Position numbers and translations under genes: made by a program. The notes below the pieces were generated by a model, which had not been told where the DNA came from, ran no database searches, and saw only the letters and a list, made by a program, of their open reading frames with translations. 64,000 bases of DNA from Paenibacillus contaminans (GTDB lineage: Bacteria > Bacillota > Bacilli > Paenibacillales > NBRC-103111): the NCBI RefSeq assembly GCF_003285015.1, contig NZ_QMFB01000014.1:62001-126000 (forward strand), in the 5' to 3' direction. Positions 1 through 8,399 of this stretch are shown piece by piece (position 1 is the first letter of the stretch; each line of letters starts with the position of its first letter).

Positions 1-1
1 T

Positions 2-94
2 GACGCCGATGTCGAGCGGACGGAATGCTTGACCAAAGGCGGAGCCAAATGCACCTATGTGATCCGTAAAGCGAATCAAAAAACGTCGCCGTAA
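2..94 (+). CDS. C-terminal end of an unidentified protein (5' truncated by window)
   Basis: An open frame enters from the left edge and stops with TAA at 92-94, giving 30 residues. The tail contains ECLTKGGAKCTYVIR, a pattern with two cysteines nine residues apart. It resembles the end of V4R (4-vinyl reductase-like) ligand-binding domains, but this is a weak similarity judged by eye. A rho-independent terminator follows 13 bases downstream, so this is the end of its transcription unit. Function cannot be stated from this fragment. Confidence 0.5.
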   Translation, partial: DADVERTECLTKGGAKCTYVIRKANQKTSP

Positions 95-106
95 GCGGCC
101 TTACCT

Positions 107-133
107 AAACACCCCCGACCGGGGGTGTTTTTT
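107..133 (+). terminator. Rho-independent terminator
   Basis: The arms AACACCCCC and GGGGGTGTT pair around a short GACC loop and are followed by a T-run. It closes the truncated gene at the left edge. Confidence 0.85.
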
Positions 134-239
134 GTAAAGTCTCAGAATGACGGCGTCTAGTGTTAAAAGCGTAATAGTATAAAACGGACTCATGGTATAC
201 TGTTGCTAACGATCAATTCAATGACGGAGGAATTATTCC

Positions 240-869
240 ATGAGCATACTGAACAGGCTATCGTCCCAAACAGGGGACCGCACGGAGCAATCGAATCGCG
301 AGGCGGCTGCTGAATGCGTGCATAATCCGGAGCTGCTGAAAGAAATAGCCGGTGCACTGACCGGGAAAAATACCGCTCTTGTCGGCGATTGCGCCGAGGT
401 CATGACGATGACGGCGGAGAAACGTCCCGAGTCGGTTTCCCCGCATATCGACGCTCTTGTGCCGCTATTGGCTCATAAGACGACGAGAGTCAGATGGGAG
501 GCAACGCATGCGATCGCATACGTCGCTCGGTTCGTTCCCGAACAAATGAAAGCGCTGCTCCCTCGATTGGCGGAAATGATTCGCAAAGACACAAGCACGA
601 TCGTTCGCGATTATTCGATTGACGCGGTAGGGAATGCTTCAAGCATTGGCGAAGCTTATGCCGAAATCGCGTTTCCGATTCTTAAGGAAGCGTTAACTGC
701 CTGGGACGGCAAGCATGCAGGACGCGTGCTGGCAGGGCTCGTTCAAGTGGTGAAAAGCAAACCGGCGCTCTCGCTTGAAGTCTTGCAGATCGGCACGGAA
801 TACGCGGATCATGCGAAGCCGGTCGTGCGGAAGGCGGCCAAAAAGCTTGTGGAAGAAGCGAAGCGATAG
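240..869 (+). CDS. HEAT-repeat domain protein
   Basis: Encodes 209 residues. ATG at 240 is preceded by ACGGAGGAA at a suitable distance. From about residue 60 to the end the protein is built of alpha-helical repeat units of roughly 35-40 residues with the pattern of HEAT/PBS-lyase-like repeats (for example the stretch around TRVRWEATHAIAYVA and the later PVVRKAAKKLVEEAK). There is no signal peptide or membrane segment, so it is probably a cytoplasmic protein-protein interaction scaffold. It stands alone between a terminator and the MgtC-like gene. No partner or catalytic role can be read from the sequence. Confidence 0.7.
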   Translation: MSILNRLSSQTGDRTEQSNREAAAECVHNPELLKEIAGALTGKNTALVGDCAEVMTMTAEKRPESVSPHIDALVPLLAHKTTRVRWEATHAIAYVARFVPEQMKALLPRLAEMIRKDTSTIVRDYSIDAVGNASSIGEAYAEIAFPILKEALTAWDGKHAGRVLAGLVQVVKSKPALSLEVLQIGTEYADHAKPVVRKAAKKLVEEAKR

Positions 870-989
870 ATGGTTTGACGATATCGGCTTCATGTGATAG
901 AATTTTCTGACATTTTATTGCTCCCGCATTCGAGCGTTTCTAGGCAATCGCTCTCTTCATAGATCATCCTAAAAAAGGAAGGTGATCAT

Positions 990-1655
990 ATGCAGATCGA
1001 GTTTTTCGGAAGGCTTCTGTTCGCCGGCGTTTGCGGCGCCTTAATCGGGTACGAGCGCAAAAACCGGATGAAGGAAGCGGGAATTCGGACGCATTTTGTC
1101 GTGGGCATCGGTGCGGCTTTGATGATGATCGTGTCCAAATACGGGTTCCAGGACGAGCTCGGCAAAGAAGGAATCGCGCTCGACCCGTCCCGGATCGCGG
1201 CCCAGGTTGTAAGCGGCGTGAGCTTTCTCGGAGCCGGCATGATTTTTCTGCAGCGTCAAACGATCAAGGGGCTTACGACTGCCGCCGGCATTTGGACGAC
1301 CGCGGGGATGGGGCTGGCGATCGGAGCCGGGTTGTACTGGGTCGGAATCGGGGTGACGCTTCTCCTGTTAGCAGGACAAAAGCTGCTGCACGGGCCGTTC
1401 GGCTGGCTGGCGACACCGAAGGTGGAGCAGATCAGGCTGATGGTTGCAGACGAGTCCGGCGTTGTCGAGGGCGTCCGCAAGCTGCTGTCGGATAAAAACA
1501 TCGCGGTTGTCAGCTTCCATGCCGAGAAGCACGAAAAGACGGAAGCGGATATCGAGCTTCACATGTCGATCAAGCTGCCGAATTCGTATGGAATCGACCA
1601 GCTGCTTTTGTTAATACAAGACAGTCCTGCCGTTAAGGCCGTAGAATTGAAGTAG
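990..1655 (+). CDS. MgtC/SapB family membrane protein
   Basis: Encodes 221 residues, the usual size for the family. ATG at 990 follows AAGGAAGGTGAT. The N-terminal ~140 residues hold four to five hydrophobic helices with family hallmarks: GALIGYERK near residue 19, GIRTHFVVGIGAALM around 32-46, and SFLGAGMIF around 78. The C-terminal ~75 residues form a soluble domain like the ACT-type domain of MgtC proteins. MgtC proteins are linked to magnesium homeostasis and to modulation of ATP synthase in pathogens; in environmental Firmicutes the role is mostly unassigned. The gene is monocistronic and ends in a terminator. Confidence 0.85.
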   Translation: MQIEFFGRLLFAGVCGALIGYERKNRMKEAGIRTHFVVGIGAALMMIVSKYGFQDELGKEGIALDPSRIAAQVVSGVSFLGAGMIFLQRQTIKGLTTAAGIWTTAGMGLAIGAGLYWVGIGVTLLLLAGQKLLHGPFGWLATPKVEQIRLMVADESGVVEGVRKLLSDKNIAVVSFHAEKHEKTEADIELHMSIKLPNSYGIDQLLLLIQDSPAVKAVELK

Positions 1656-1675
1656 CGATCGATAAAAGCACGATA

Positions 1676-1719
1676 AAAAGCATCCGGTTTCCCGAGCGGG
1701 AAATTCGGATGCTTTTTAT
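1676..1719. terminator. Bidirectional rho-independent terminator
   Basis: AAAAAGCATCCG and CGGATGCTTTTT form a long stem containing an inner GTTTCCC/GGGAAAT pairing. A-runs and T-runs lie on both sides, so it can serve both the plus-strand MgtC-like gene and the minus-strand aldolase gene. Confidence 0.85.
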
Positions 1720-1827
1720 CATGCCTGTCTACGTAGAAGAGAGGTCTGGTAATGAAGGCCGTGCTGAATAAAATCCCGTCTGCGTGGAAGCAGACCTAGA
1801 TGGAAGCTGCCACGCCATGCATCCGGG

Positions 1828-2463
1828 TTACTTGCCGGAAGCTTCGATCAGCCTCCGCGATTTTTCCGTTATCCATGCGAAGTTGCCCGCGGCAATTTCT
1901 TTCAGATTGATCAGCGATCCGCCGATGCCCACCGCCTTGCAGCCCGCACGGAAGAAATCGCCGATATTTTGTTCGTTGACGCCGCCCACGGCGACCATCG
2001 GAATATGGTTCAGCGGTCCTTGCAGCTCCTTGATGTAAGGCAGACCGAGACCGGAGCTCGGAAACAGCTTGACGGCCGTCGCGCCGGCTTTCCATGCCTT
2101 AACGATCTCCGTCGGCGTCATGGCCCCCGGATAGATCGGAATATCGCGGCTTACGGAGTAGCGGATCACATCTTCTTCCATGTTCGGCGTCACCAGGAAC
2201 GAGGCGCCTGCCTCGATCGCTTGGCGGGCGTCGTCCGGATCCAGCACCGTTCCGGCGCCGATATACATGCGTTCCCCGAAGCTCCGCTGAAGCTCGCCGA
2301 TCATCGATAATGCGCCGCTCGTATTCAGCGTTACCTCCATCACCGTTATGCCGCCTTCCAGCAAAGCGTCCGCGACTTGAACGATATGCCGCTCCTCCAC
2401 GCCCCGTACGATGGCGATAATTCCGGTGCGGTCCAATTCGGCCAATCCTTGCTCGCGATTCAT
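1828..2463 (-). CDS. eda: 2-dehydro-3-deoxy-phosphogluconate (KDPG/KHG-type) aldolase
   Basis: Encodes 211 residues, standard for class I KDPG/KHG aldolases. The start is ATG at 2463, eleven bases after GGGAGG; an upstream extension of the open frame lacks a ribosome binding site. Family features are EVTLNT with Glu43, the phosphate-binding GAGTVL near 69-74, and the Schiff-base lysine Lys132 in AVKLFPSS. The enzyme cleaves 2-keto-3-deoxy-6-phosphogluconate (or a related keto-acid) to pyruvate and an aldehyde. It is transcribed away from the 2884 gene, and the shared upstream region contains the AT palindrome proposed as the GntR operator, so it may belong to that regulon. The exact substrate (KDPG, KDPGal, KHG) is not decided by sequence. 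Confidence 0.88.
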   Translation of the reverse strand: MNREQGLAELDRTGIIAIVRGVEERHIVQVADALLEGGITVMEVTLNTSGALSMIGELQRSFGERMYIGAGTVLDPDDARQAIEAGASFLVTPNMEEDVIRYSVSRDIPIYPGAMTPTEIVKAWKAGATAVKLFPSSGLGLPYIKELQGPLNHIPMVAVGGVNEQNIGDFFRAGCKAVGIGGSLINLKEIAAGNFAWITEKSRRLIEASGK

Positions 2464-2613
2464 AGTATGTCGTACCTCCCTGAATGCCGTTCTTGGCTTA
2501 AATGCCTGCTTGATGTCACTAATTATAAGCCTGGGATGAAGTCCTGTCCAATTGGTTGGGACTCGACATGGAAGTACTCCCTTGAAAGCAGCCAAGAAAA
2601 GTAGAAAGGGCTA

Positions 2614-2642
2614 TTGACACTTAAAAATTATATATAATATAT
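2614..2642 (+). promoter_or_regulatory. Sigma-A-like promoter of the 2884-8228 operon
   Basis: A perfect TTGACA lies at 2614-2619. AT-rich -10-like hexamers follow, with ATATAT at 17-base spacing (2637-2642), embedded in the palindrome at 2632-2647. A repressor bound there would block polymerase. Confidence 0.6.
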
Positions 2643-2647
2643 TATAT
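2632..2647. promoter_or_regulatory. Putative GntR operator, site 1
   Basis: A perfect 16-bp palindrome ATATAATATATTATAT, extended imperfectly to about 24 bp. Its core TATAATATATTAT recurs at 12868-12880, and a version two bases longer lies between 8400-10541 and the GntR gene. It overlaps the -10 region of the operon promoter. Assignment to the GntR protein at 10739 is inference from location and recurrence. Confidence 0.55.
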
Positions 2648-2691
2648 TTAACGTATGAATTATGATTGAGGCAATCTGCAGGAAGGAGTTG

Positions 2692-2766
2692 ATGCGAGTC
2701 GTTATTAAGGATCGGCTTGCTTACAAGACAGGAACGTTGCCGGAAATATCGGCTGAGACGCGATAG
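2692..2766 (+). CDS. Possible 24-residue leader peptide
   Basis: ATG at 2692 sits just after AGGAAGGAG and opens a 24-codon frame ending at TAG 2764-2766 (starts MRVVIKDR). It lies in the leader between the promoter and the 2884 gene. The Shine-Dalgarno-like sequence is strong but close to the ATG. It has no run of identical codons typical of an attenuation peptide, and no alternative hairpins were found. It could be chance. Confidence 0.25.
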   Translation: MRVVIKDRLAYKTGTLPEISAETR

Positions 2767-2883
2767 GTTAACTAAGATAGCCGGCTGGTTGAAAGCGCAT
2801 TCGTATTACGCTGTCTTTTTGAAAAATATATTTGAACGACTTTCCGACAAACAGCAAACGATGAACTGGAGATGAACGGATAA

Positions 2884-4803
2884 ATGAGACTCATTAAAAG
2901 AGCGGTGCATATCGATTTTCATACGATGGCTGACATTCCGGATTTCGGCGAGCATTTTGATGCGGCGCAATTTGCCAGAACGCTGAAGGAAGCCCGCGTG
3001 GACTTCATTAACGCTTTCGCCAAATGCAATATCGGCTTTGCCTATTATCCTACCGAGGTAGGCGTTGTTCATCCGCACCTGAAATTCGATATGCTTGGGC
3101 AAACCATCGAGGAGTGCCGCAAGCTCGGGATTGGCGTAACCGCTTATTTTAACGTCGGGCTGGATCACGAAATGGCGCGGAAGCACCGGGACTGGTGCGT
3201 ATTGAATAAGGACGGTCAAGTGATTTACGGGGACCGTACCGCTAATTTTTTCCGGAATATGTGTTTCCGCTCGGGCTATCGCGATTATATGCTCGCCATG
3301 ATTCAGGAGGTTGTAGACCGCTATCCGATCGACGGCGTCTTCCTCGACTGTATCGTACCGCGCGCCTGCTACGGGGACGAATGCTGCGAAGGCATGCGCG
3401 CAATCGGCTTGGATCCCCTGAACGACGATCATGTGCTTGAACACGCCAAAGAGGGCGTATACGATTTTTGCAGAGATGTGAAGTCCATCGTCGGCGACGA
3501 GAAATTTCTTTATTTGAACGGCCTGGAATTCGGGGAATCGGAAGGTATGAACACGCATGCGGAGATCGAGTGTTTGCCTGGTGCATGGAGCTACGACTTT
3601 TTCCCGGCGCGGGCGGCTTATGCGCGAAATCTCGGTTTTCAAGTATTTTATATGACCGGCCGGTTTCAGGAAAACTGGGGGGATTTCGGCGGACTCAAGT
3701 CCAAAGCTTCCTTGGAAAACGACTGCTGGGACGCCATCAGCAACGCGGTGAACACCTCGGTCGGCGATCATATGCATCCGCGCGACGGGCTGGATCCGGC
3801 CGTTTACCGGATGATCGGCGAGGTTTATACGGAGCTCGAAAAGCTGGAGCCGTGGACCGAATACGCGCGGGCGGTAGCCGATATCGGCGTCGTCGTAACG
3901 ACCTCCGGCATTATCGGGGATTGGCATAACGGAGCGGTGCGTATGCTTGGCGAGCTCGACTACACGTATGATCTCATCGACGAGCGGATGGACTTCGCGA
4001 AGTATCAGGTGATCGTACTGCCGGACAATATCGCGGTGACGCCGCTGCTCCAAACAAAGCTGGAAGCGCATCTGGCGCTCGGAAGAGGCGTAGTCAGCAC
4101 CGGCGGCTCCGGACTCAATCCGGAGAAGAGCGGGTTTGCGATCGATGCTTGGAACATGGAGTATGAAGGTCCCGATCCGTGGAATTCCTCTTATTTCAAA
4201 ATGCTGGAGCCTACGGACGGAGCCGTGCCGGATATGCTGTGCGGACAATACAGCCAGAACATCCTGCTGCAGGTCAAAGAGGGCGCCCAATCGGTCGCCG
4301 ATTATTATCAGCCGTATTTCAACCGTAAATGGGACGGCTTCCACGGGTCGTTCTACACGCCGCCGGAGAAATATGCGGGACGTCCTGCGGTAGCGAGATC
4401 GGGCAATATTTTTCAATTTTGCTTCAACGTGTTTACGGCGTATTTTAACCATGCATTGCCTGCTCATAAAGGGATGATCGATTATGCCATCAAGCAGCTG
4501 CTTGCCGCGCCTCTTCTTAAATGCGAGGGAATACCGTCGACAGCCCGCGTAACGGTAACGGAGAAAGACGAGATGCGGATGATTCACATCAAATCGACAT
4601 GTCCCGAGCCAAGGGGACGTTATAATGTCGTGGAAGACAGACCGATCTTACGCGATGTCGCCGTCAGCGTAAGAAGCGGCAAGCCGAATCGGGTTTATGC
4701 CGCGCCTTCCAAGGAGCCGCTTGCCTTCGAGCAGTCCGAGGAAGGGTACGTCCGGATTTCCGTTCCGCATGTGGACGGGTATTTGATGATCGTAATGGAG
4801 TAG
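2884..4803 (+). CDS. GHL6-like putative glycoside hydrolase
   Basis: Encodes 639 residues. The N-terminal ~350 residues resemble a TIM-barrel hydrolase of the GHL6 / alpha-amylase-like hypothetical glycosyl hydrolase group: HIDFHTM near residue 9, GVTAYFNVG around 83, and GVFLDC around 151 with an acidic residue typical of barrel active sites. The middle (about 335-430) looks like the class I glutamine-amidotransferase-like trimerization domain of GH42-type enzymes (VIVLPDN, GRGVVSTGGSG), followed by a C-terminal beta-domain. There is no signal peptide, so it is probably intracellular and acts on an imported sugar. It is the first gene of a run with the DUF4838 gene (158 bases downstream) behind the operator-containing promoter. 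The substrate is unknown. Confidence 0.7.
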   Translation: MRLIKRAVHIDFHTMADIPDFGEHFDAAQFARTLKEARVDFINAFAKCNIGFAYYPTEVGVVHPHLKFDMLGQTIEECRKLGIGVTAYFNVGLDHEMARKHRDWCVLNKDGQVIYGDRTANFFRNMCFRSGYRDYMLAMIQEVVDRYPIDGVFLDCIVPRACYGDECCEGMRAIGLDPLNDDHVLEHAKEGVYDFCRDVKSIVGDEKFLYLNGLEFGESEGMNTHAEIECLPGAWSYDFFPARAAYARNLGFQVFYMTGRFQENWGDFGGLKSKASLENDCWDAISNAVNTSVGDHMHPRDGLDPAVYRMIGEVYTELEKLEPWTEYARAVADIGVVVTTSGIIGDWHNGAVRMLGELDYTYDLIDERMDFAKYQVIVLPDNIAVTPLLQTKLEAHLALGRGVVSTGGSGLNPEKSGFAIDAWNMEYEGPDPWNSSYFKMLEPTDGAVPDMLCGQYSQNILLQVKEGAQSVADYYQPYFNRKWDGFHGSFYTPPEKYAGRPAVARSGNIFQFCFNVFTAYFNHALPAHKGMIDYAIKQLLAAPLLKCEGIPSTARVTVTEKDEMRMIHIKSTCPEPRGRYNVVEDRPILRDVAVSVRSGKPNRVYAAPSKEPLAFEQSEEGYVRISVPHVDGYLMIVME

Positions 4804-4853
4804 GGGCTTTGGGGAGCACGAAAGCGGACCGTTCGCCGGTCATTCAGCAAGAA

Positions 4854-4880
4854 CGCCGCGCGCAGGGGCTGCGCGCGGCG
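4854..4880 (+). other. Strong GC-rich intercistronic hairpin
   Basis: A perfect 12-bp stem, CGCCGCGCGCAG pairing with CTGCGCGCGGCG around a GGG loop, with no T-run after it. It lies between the GHL6-like and DUF4838 genes. It may protect the upstream message or reduce read-through; it is not a standard terminator. Confidence 0.6.
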
Positions 4881-4961
4881 CGAATAAGCGAGTCGGCCGC
4901 AAGGCAGTCCATACAATCGAATCAGTCATAAAATCACCGATCGATACGGGAGGTTATGAGG

Positions 4962-7739
4962 ATGTTGACGATTGTTTCAGGGGGCACCGGCTTTTATACG
5001 ATTGCGGTTTGCGATGGCGCTACGGCCGTCGAACAGACGGCCGCAGCCGAATTGCAAACTTATATTCAGAAAGCGAGCGGCGTGACGCTTGCCATCGTTG
5101 CGGAAAGCGCCGCGCAGGACAAATCGTTCATGGTCGGACCGACCGCTTTTGCGCTTAGCAACGGCGTTGAACCGACAGGCGAAGAGCAATGGGCGATCAA
5201 ATGCGTCGGCAACAAGATCATCGTAACAGGGGGAAGGCCGAGGGGAACGTTATACGCGGCCTTTCACTTATTGGAGGAAGAAATCGGCGTACGCTGGTGG
5301 AATCCTTGGGAGGAGCATGTGCCGAGCAAGCCGACGCTTACTTTAAACGATGCGTTGGACAAAACCGGATCCCCTTCGTTCCTGTATCGGGACATCTACG
5401 ACGGCTTATACGATACGGGGGCCAATTTTACCGGTTCTCAGCCCAGCTCTCTTTTTTATGCCCGCAACCGGCTTAACGGCCATTTCTCCTTCGCCCCTGC
5501 GGCGTACGGCGGGACGATCGCATACGGTTTTCCTTACCACGCGCATACGTTCCATCTCTATTTCCGTCCCGAACAGTACTTCGACGCGCATCCGGAGTAC
5601 TATTCCGTCGTTTCCGGCGTTAGGACGCGAAACGGACAGCTTGACTTGACCAATGCCGACGTAAAGGCGCTTATGAAGCAAAAGGTTCGCGACAGCATAA
5701 CGGCTTCATATGCAAATGCCGATGCAAAGGGACTGCCGCGGCCGATCATGTTCTCGGTGACGGCGAACGATTGGCGGGGCTTTTGTGAAGAACCGAGCTG
5801 CCAATCGGTCATCAACAGCAAAGGAAGCTCCGGCTACTTGCTCGAGTTTGTCAACGAAATTGCGGCCGATATCGCAACCTCTTATCCGGAGGTTATCCTC
5901 GATACGTTCGCCTACTGGTTTTATATCGATCCTCCGTCAGGCGTAGCCCCGAGCAGCAATGTGCAAATTCGATATGCAAATATCGATCTCGATCTTCTCC
6001 ATTCTATCGGCCATAGCAACAACGCACCGGTTCGCAGCAAGCTTCAGTCGTGGAAAGCGATCTCCGACCGGGTGATTTTCTGGGACTATGCCGTCAATTA
6101 TTATCCGAACCCTCCCATTCCGTCGCAGTATGATGCCAAGGCGGATAGCGAATATTTGCTTGCGCAAGGACTGACGGGCGCCTTGATTGAACATGAGGGA
6201 ACCGTTACTACCGATATGTGGGATATGAAGGTTTGGATGGAAGCGAAGTTTCTCGAAAACCCGGGTCTCGACCTGGAAACGGTCATGAACGATTTTACGG
6301 CTAAATACTACGGGCTTGCCGCGGGCTATGTAAACAATTACCTGTACCAATCCAGATTGCTTGCCGATTCTACCAATAACTTCGTTACTTTCGGCACTTC
6401 GTTTGAGAAGTACGGCTACTTTACGCTGGATTATGTCAATTGGTGCGAAACGAATTTCGATCAAGCGGAGGCGGCGGTATCCGGCGATTCGATAAGACTG
6501 CGACGGCTCCGTCACTGCCGTGCGTCGTTGGACAGACTTATTATATTCCGCTGGAATGCGCTAAAAAACGAAGCGGTATCGAGGGGCGTGGCCATGACGT
6601 TCAGCAGGAAGAAATCGGCGGCGCGGTACGTGAATACGATGAAGGAGCAAAAAGCGCTGCGGAGCTTGGCTTCCGGCAGCTTGATTCAGCCGTGGAACGA
6701 TAAGGCCGTTGACGATGAAATCAGGCAGATGGTCATACCCGCCGATCTTGCCGAGGTTCCGTATCGCTGTATGATCGACGTGACGGCCGACCGCTTCAGG
6801 CTGTGGACGGCGAACGGAGGGTTGACGCAAATCGAAGACGATCGGTCGTTGATCGGGCAATGCACCAAGGTGACGCTTTCCGGCTTCGATACGCAAGCAA
6901 ATGCGAATTTGCACAAGCCCGGCGTGACGATAGGCCTGTACAACCCGGTCAACGGGAACCGGACGATTCGCACGCTTGAAATTCCCGATATTACGCCGAA
7001 TGCTTATAAACTGTACTACTGCGGAACGGCAAAGCTGTACGAGAGCGATTATTTGTATATTTTCAGATCCAATAACGTTCAGGTCGATATGGCAAACTTG
7101 ATTTCCGGGCAATCCGATCAATTGTACGATATTTACGTGTCGATGAATTTCGAGGGCGCCGTATATGGCGGGAGTTCGTCCAATCTGGATGCCGTCTATA
7201 TCGATAGAATCCTATTGGTCGGCAAGGGCGTGCTGCCAACCGAGCTCAACGGCGTATCATACGCCGCCATGACGGACTTTTCTCCGGAATCGTTCCGGCT
7301 CTGGACCGCTGGGGGAGGGCTTGCGAGAATAGAAGAGGGGCATGCTTTGACGCGGCGCTGCGCCAAGGTTACGCTGAACCAGTTTGCGACGGAAACGGAC
7401 CGGGCGATGCACCTTGTGACCCCTTCGATTCCGATGTTAATCGGCGTATACAGCCCTGCGAACGGTGCCAGAGTAATCAAGCAAATTTTCCCGGCCGACA
7501 TCGCTCTGAACGTATATAAAGTATACAAAATGGAAAATTTGCTGCTCGGCGCCGGCGATTATTTGTATCTTTTTTCATCCTGGGTCATACAGTGCGACAT
7601 ATTTAAAGCGTTTACAACGGATCCGAACCAACGCTACGACATTTATGTATCCATTAAATTCGAAGGACCGGCATTCGGCGGAGATTTGTCCAGAGAGGAT
7701 GCCGTCTACGTCGATAGAATCTTCGTTGTCAGAAGATAG
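4962..7739 (+). CDS. DUF4838-type protein with duplicated C-terminal domain
   Basis: Encodes 925 residues. ATG at 4962 is preferred over ATG 4956 because GGGAGG at 4948-4953 is eight bases from it. Residues ~1-125 match the GH67 N-terminal-like fold seen before DUF4838 domains (GGRPRGTLYAAFHLLEEEIGVRWW). Residues ~130-590 are the DUF4838 region, probably an (alpha/beta)8 hydrolase-like domain. The C-terminus holds two related ~155-residue units (about 602-756 and 765-924), each with FRLWTA-GGL-IE, CTKVTL/CAKVTL, ANAYKLY-like and YDIYVS blocks and ending VYIDRI/VYVDRI. No signal peptide is seen, unlike the secreted relative at 57644. It is probably cytoplasmic and carbohydrate-related, but catalysis is not demonstrated. 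Confidence 0.7.
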   Translation: MLTIVSGGTGFYTIAVCDGATAVEQTAAAELQTYIQKASGVTLAIVAESAAQDKSFMVGPTAFALSNGVEPTGEEQWAIKCVGNKIIVTGGRPRGTLYAAFHLLEEEIGVRWWNPWEEHVPSKPTLTLNDALDKTGSPSFLYRDIYDGLYDTGANFTGSQPSSLFYARNRLNGHFSFAPAAYGGTIAYGFPYHAHTFHLYFRPEQYFDAHPEYYSVVSGVRTRNGQLDLTNADVKALMKQKVRDSITASYANADAKGLPRPIMFSVTANDWRGFCEEPSCQSVINSKGSSGYLLEFVNEIAADIATSYPEVILDTFAYWFYIDPPSGVAPSSNVQIRYANIDLDLLHSIGHSNNAPVRSKLQSWKAISDRVIFWDYAVNYYPNPPIPSQYDAKADSEYLLAQGLTGALIEHEGTVTTDMWDMKVWMEAKFLENPGLDLETVMNDFTAKYYGLAAGYVNNYLYQSRLLADSTNNFVTFGTSFEKYGYFTLDYVNWCETNFDQAEAAVSGDSIRLRRLRHCRASLDRLIIFRWNALKNEAVSRGVAMTFSRKKSAARYVNTMKEQKALRSLASGSLIQPWNDKAVDDEIRQMVIPADLAEVPYRCMIDVTADRFRLWTANGGLTQIEDDRSLIGQCTKVTLSGFDTQANANLHKPGVTIGLYNPVNGNRTIRTLEIPDITPNAYKLYYCGTAKLYESDYLYIFRSNNVQVDMANLISGQSDQLYDIYVSMNFEGAVYGGSSSNLDAVYIDRILLVGKGVLPTELNGVSYAAMTDFSPESFRLWTAGGGLARIEEGHALTRRCAKVTLNQFATETDRAMHLVTPSIPMLIGVYSPANGARVIKQIFPADIALNVYKVYKMENLLLGAGDYLYLFSSWVIQCDIFKAFTTDPNQRYDIYVSIKFEGPAFGGDLSREDAVYVDRIFVVRR

Positions 7740-7817
7740 CGCCGGCGATGATTTTCCAGTGGCTGTCGGCGGCCGAATGGGAAAAAATCAAATTTCGGAG
7801 AAGGGATTGAAGCCGGT

Positions 7818-8228
7818 ATGAAACGAGACGACGCAACGCATTTGGGATCGAAAGCCGAAATAGGCCTTAAGCGGGAGAGCGGATTGTCGGAGGGCAGGCC
7901 GATCCTCACGGGTGTCCCAATGGCTTCGATGGCCGGGGGAGCCGGGGAAGTCGGCGAAGGGAAGCCCTCACTATTAAATGGCGCCATCGACGCAATGGAG
8001 TCGCGTCCGATTGCCCGACGCGTTTTTTTGCAAGGAGGGGTGTCGACAGCCTTACTGTTTATCGCCGGCCCGTATGCCGCCCGTTATTTGATGAATGCTG
8101 CGGCTAAAAGGACGGAAAGCGCAAGCTCTTCGCAGAAAGCCCAGACTTTTCAAAATAGTGGCGAGGGAGCGGTTGTTGCGGACAGGACGGCTGCATTGCC
8201 TTCCTTCTCGGTGCATTATTTGCGTTAA
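7818..8228 (+). CDS. Small protein with Tat-like signal/anchor, unknown function
   Basis: Encodes 136 residues if ATG 7818 is used; an internal ATG at residue 60 is also possible. Residues ~66-90 read ARRVFLQGG followed by a hydrophobic stretch, which resembles a twin-arginine signal (R-R-x-F-L) placed unusually far from the N-terminus. Only about 45 polar residues follow, so if exported it would be a membrane-anchored stub rather than an enzyme. It is the last gene before a terminator, 78 bases after the DUF4838 gene. It may be a degraded remnant of a Tat-exported protein. No family is recognised. Confidence 0.4.
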   Translation: MKRDDATHLGSKAEIGLKRESGLSEGRPILTGVPMASMAGGAGEVGEGKPSLLNGAIDAMESRPIARRVFLQGGVSTALLFIAGPYAARYLMNAAAKRTESASSSQKAQTFQNSGEGAVVADRTAALPSFSVHYLR

Positions 8229-8241
8229 GCCGTAAAAGCGC

Positions 8242-8284
8242 AAAGCCCGACTTCCTGACGGAGGCGTCGGGCTTTGGTTTTTTT
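8242..8284 (+). terminator. Rho-independent terminator of the 2884-8228 run
   Basis: AAAGCCCGAC pairs with GTCGGGCTTT and is followed by a T-rich tract. It ends the plus-strand unit before the convergent minus-strand gene. Confidence 0.8.
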
Positions 8285-8301
8285 GGTTTATCCTAAACCT
8301 C

Positions 8302-8380
8302 GGTAAACGCGCAAGTCCCTAAGCATATGCTTACGAAGTCGCTTTCTTCGAAAGCGTTTAGGACAACGAAGCCATTTACC
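8302..8380. repeat. REP-like palindromic element, copy A
   Basis: 79 bp bounded by GGTAAAC and its imperfect complement ATTTACC. Inside are a second inverted pair (GTCCCTAA / TTTAGGAC) and an inner hairpin CGCTTTC-TT-GAAAGCG. Roughly 80% or more identical by eye to the element at 49436-49513; a shorter relative lies at 12727-12770. It lies between two convergent genes. Confidence 0.7.
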
Positions 8381-8399
8381 TTGACCAAATGAATTGAAA

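Larger units (their letters stand above)
2464..2883. other. Divergent intergenic region with promoter, operator and leader
   Basis: 420 bases between the aldolase and the GHL6-like gene. The region carries a plus-strand promoter with an AT palindrome over its -10 region, then about 240 bases of leader with a possible 24-codon leader ORF. Nothing else was recognised. Confidence 0.6.

Noticed and set aside
2806..4587. 593-residue open frame on the minus strand opposite the GHL6-like gene
   Set aside because: It mirrors the codon pattern of the plus-strand gene, has no ribosome binding site or domain features, and is rich in His/Arg as expected of antisense shadows.
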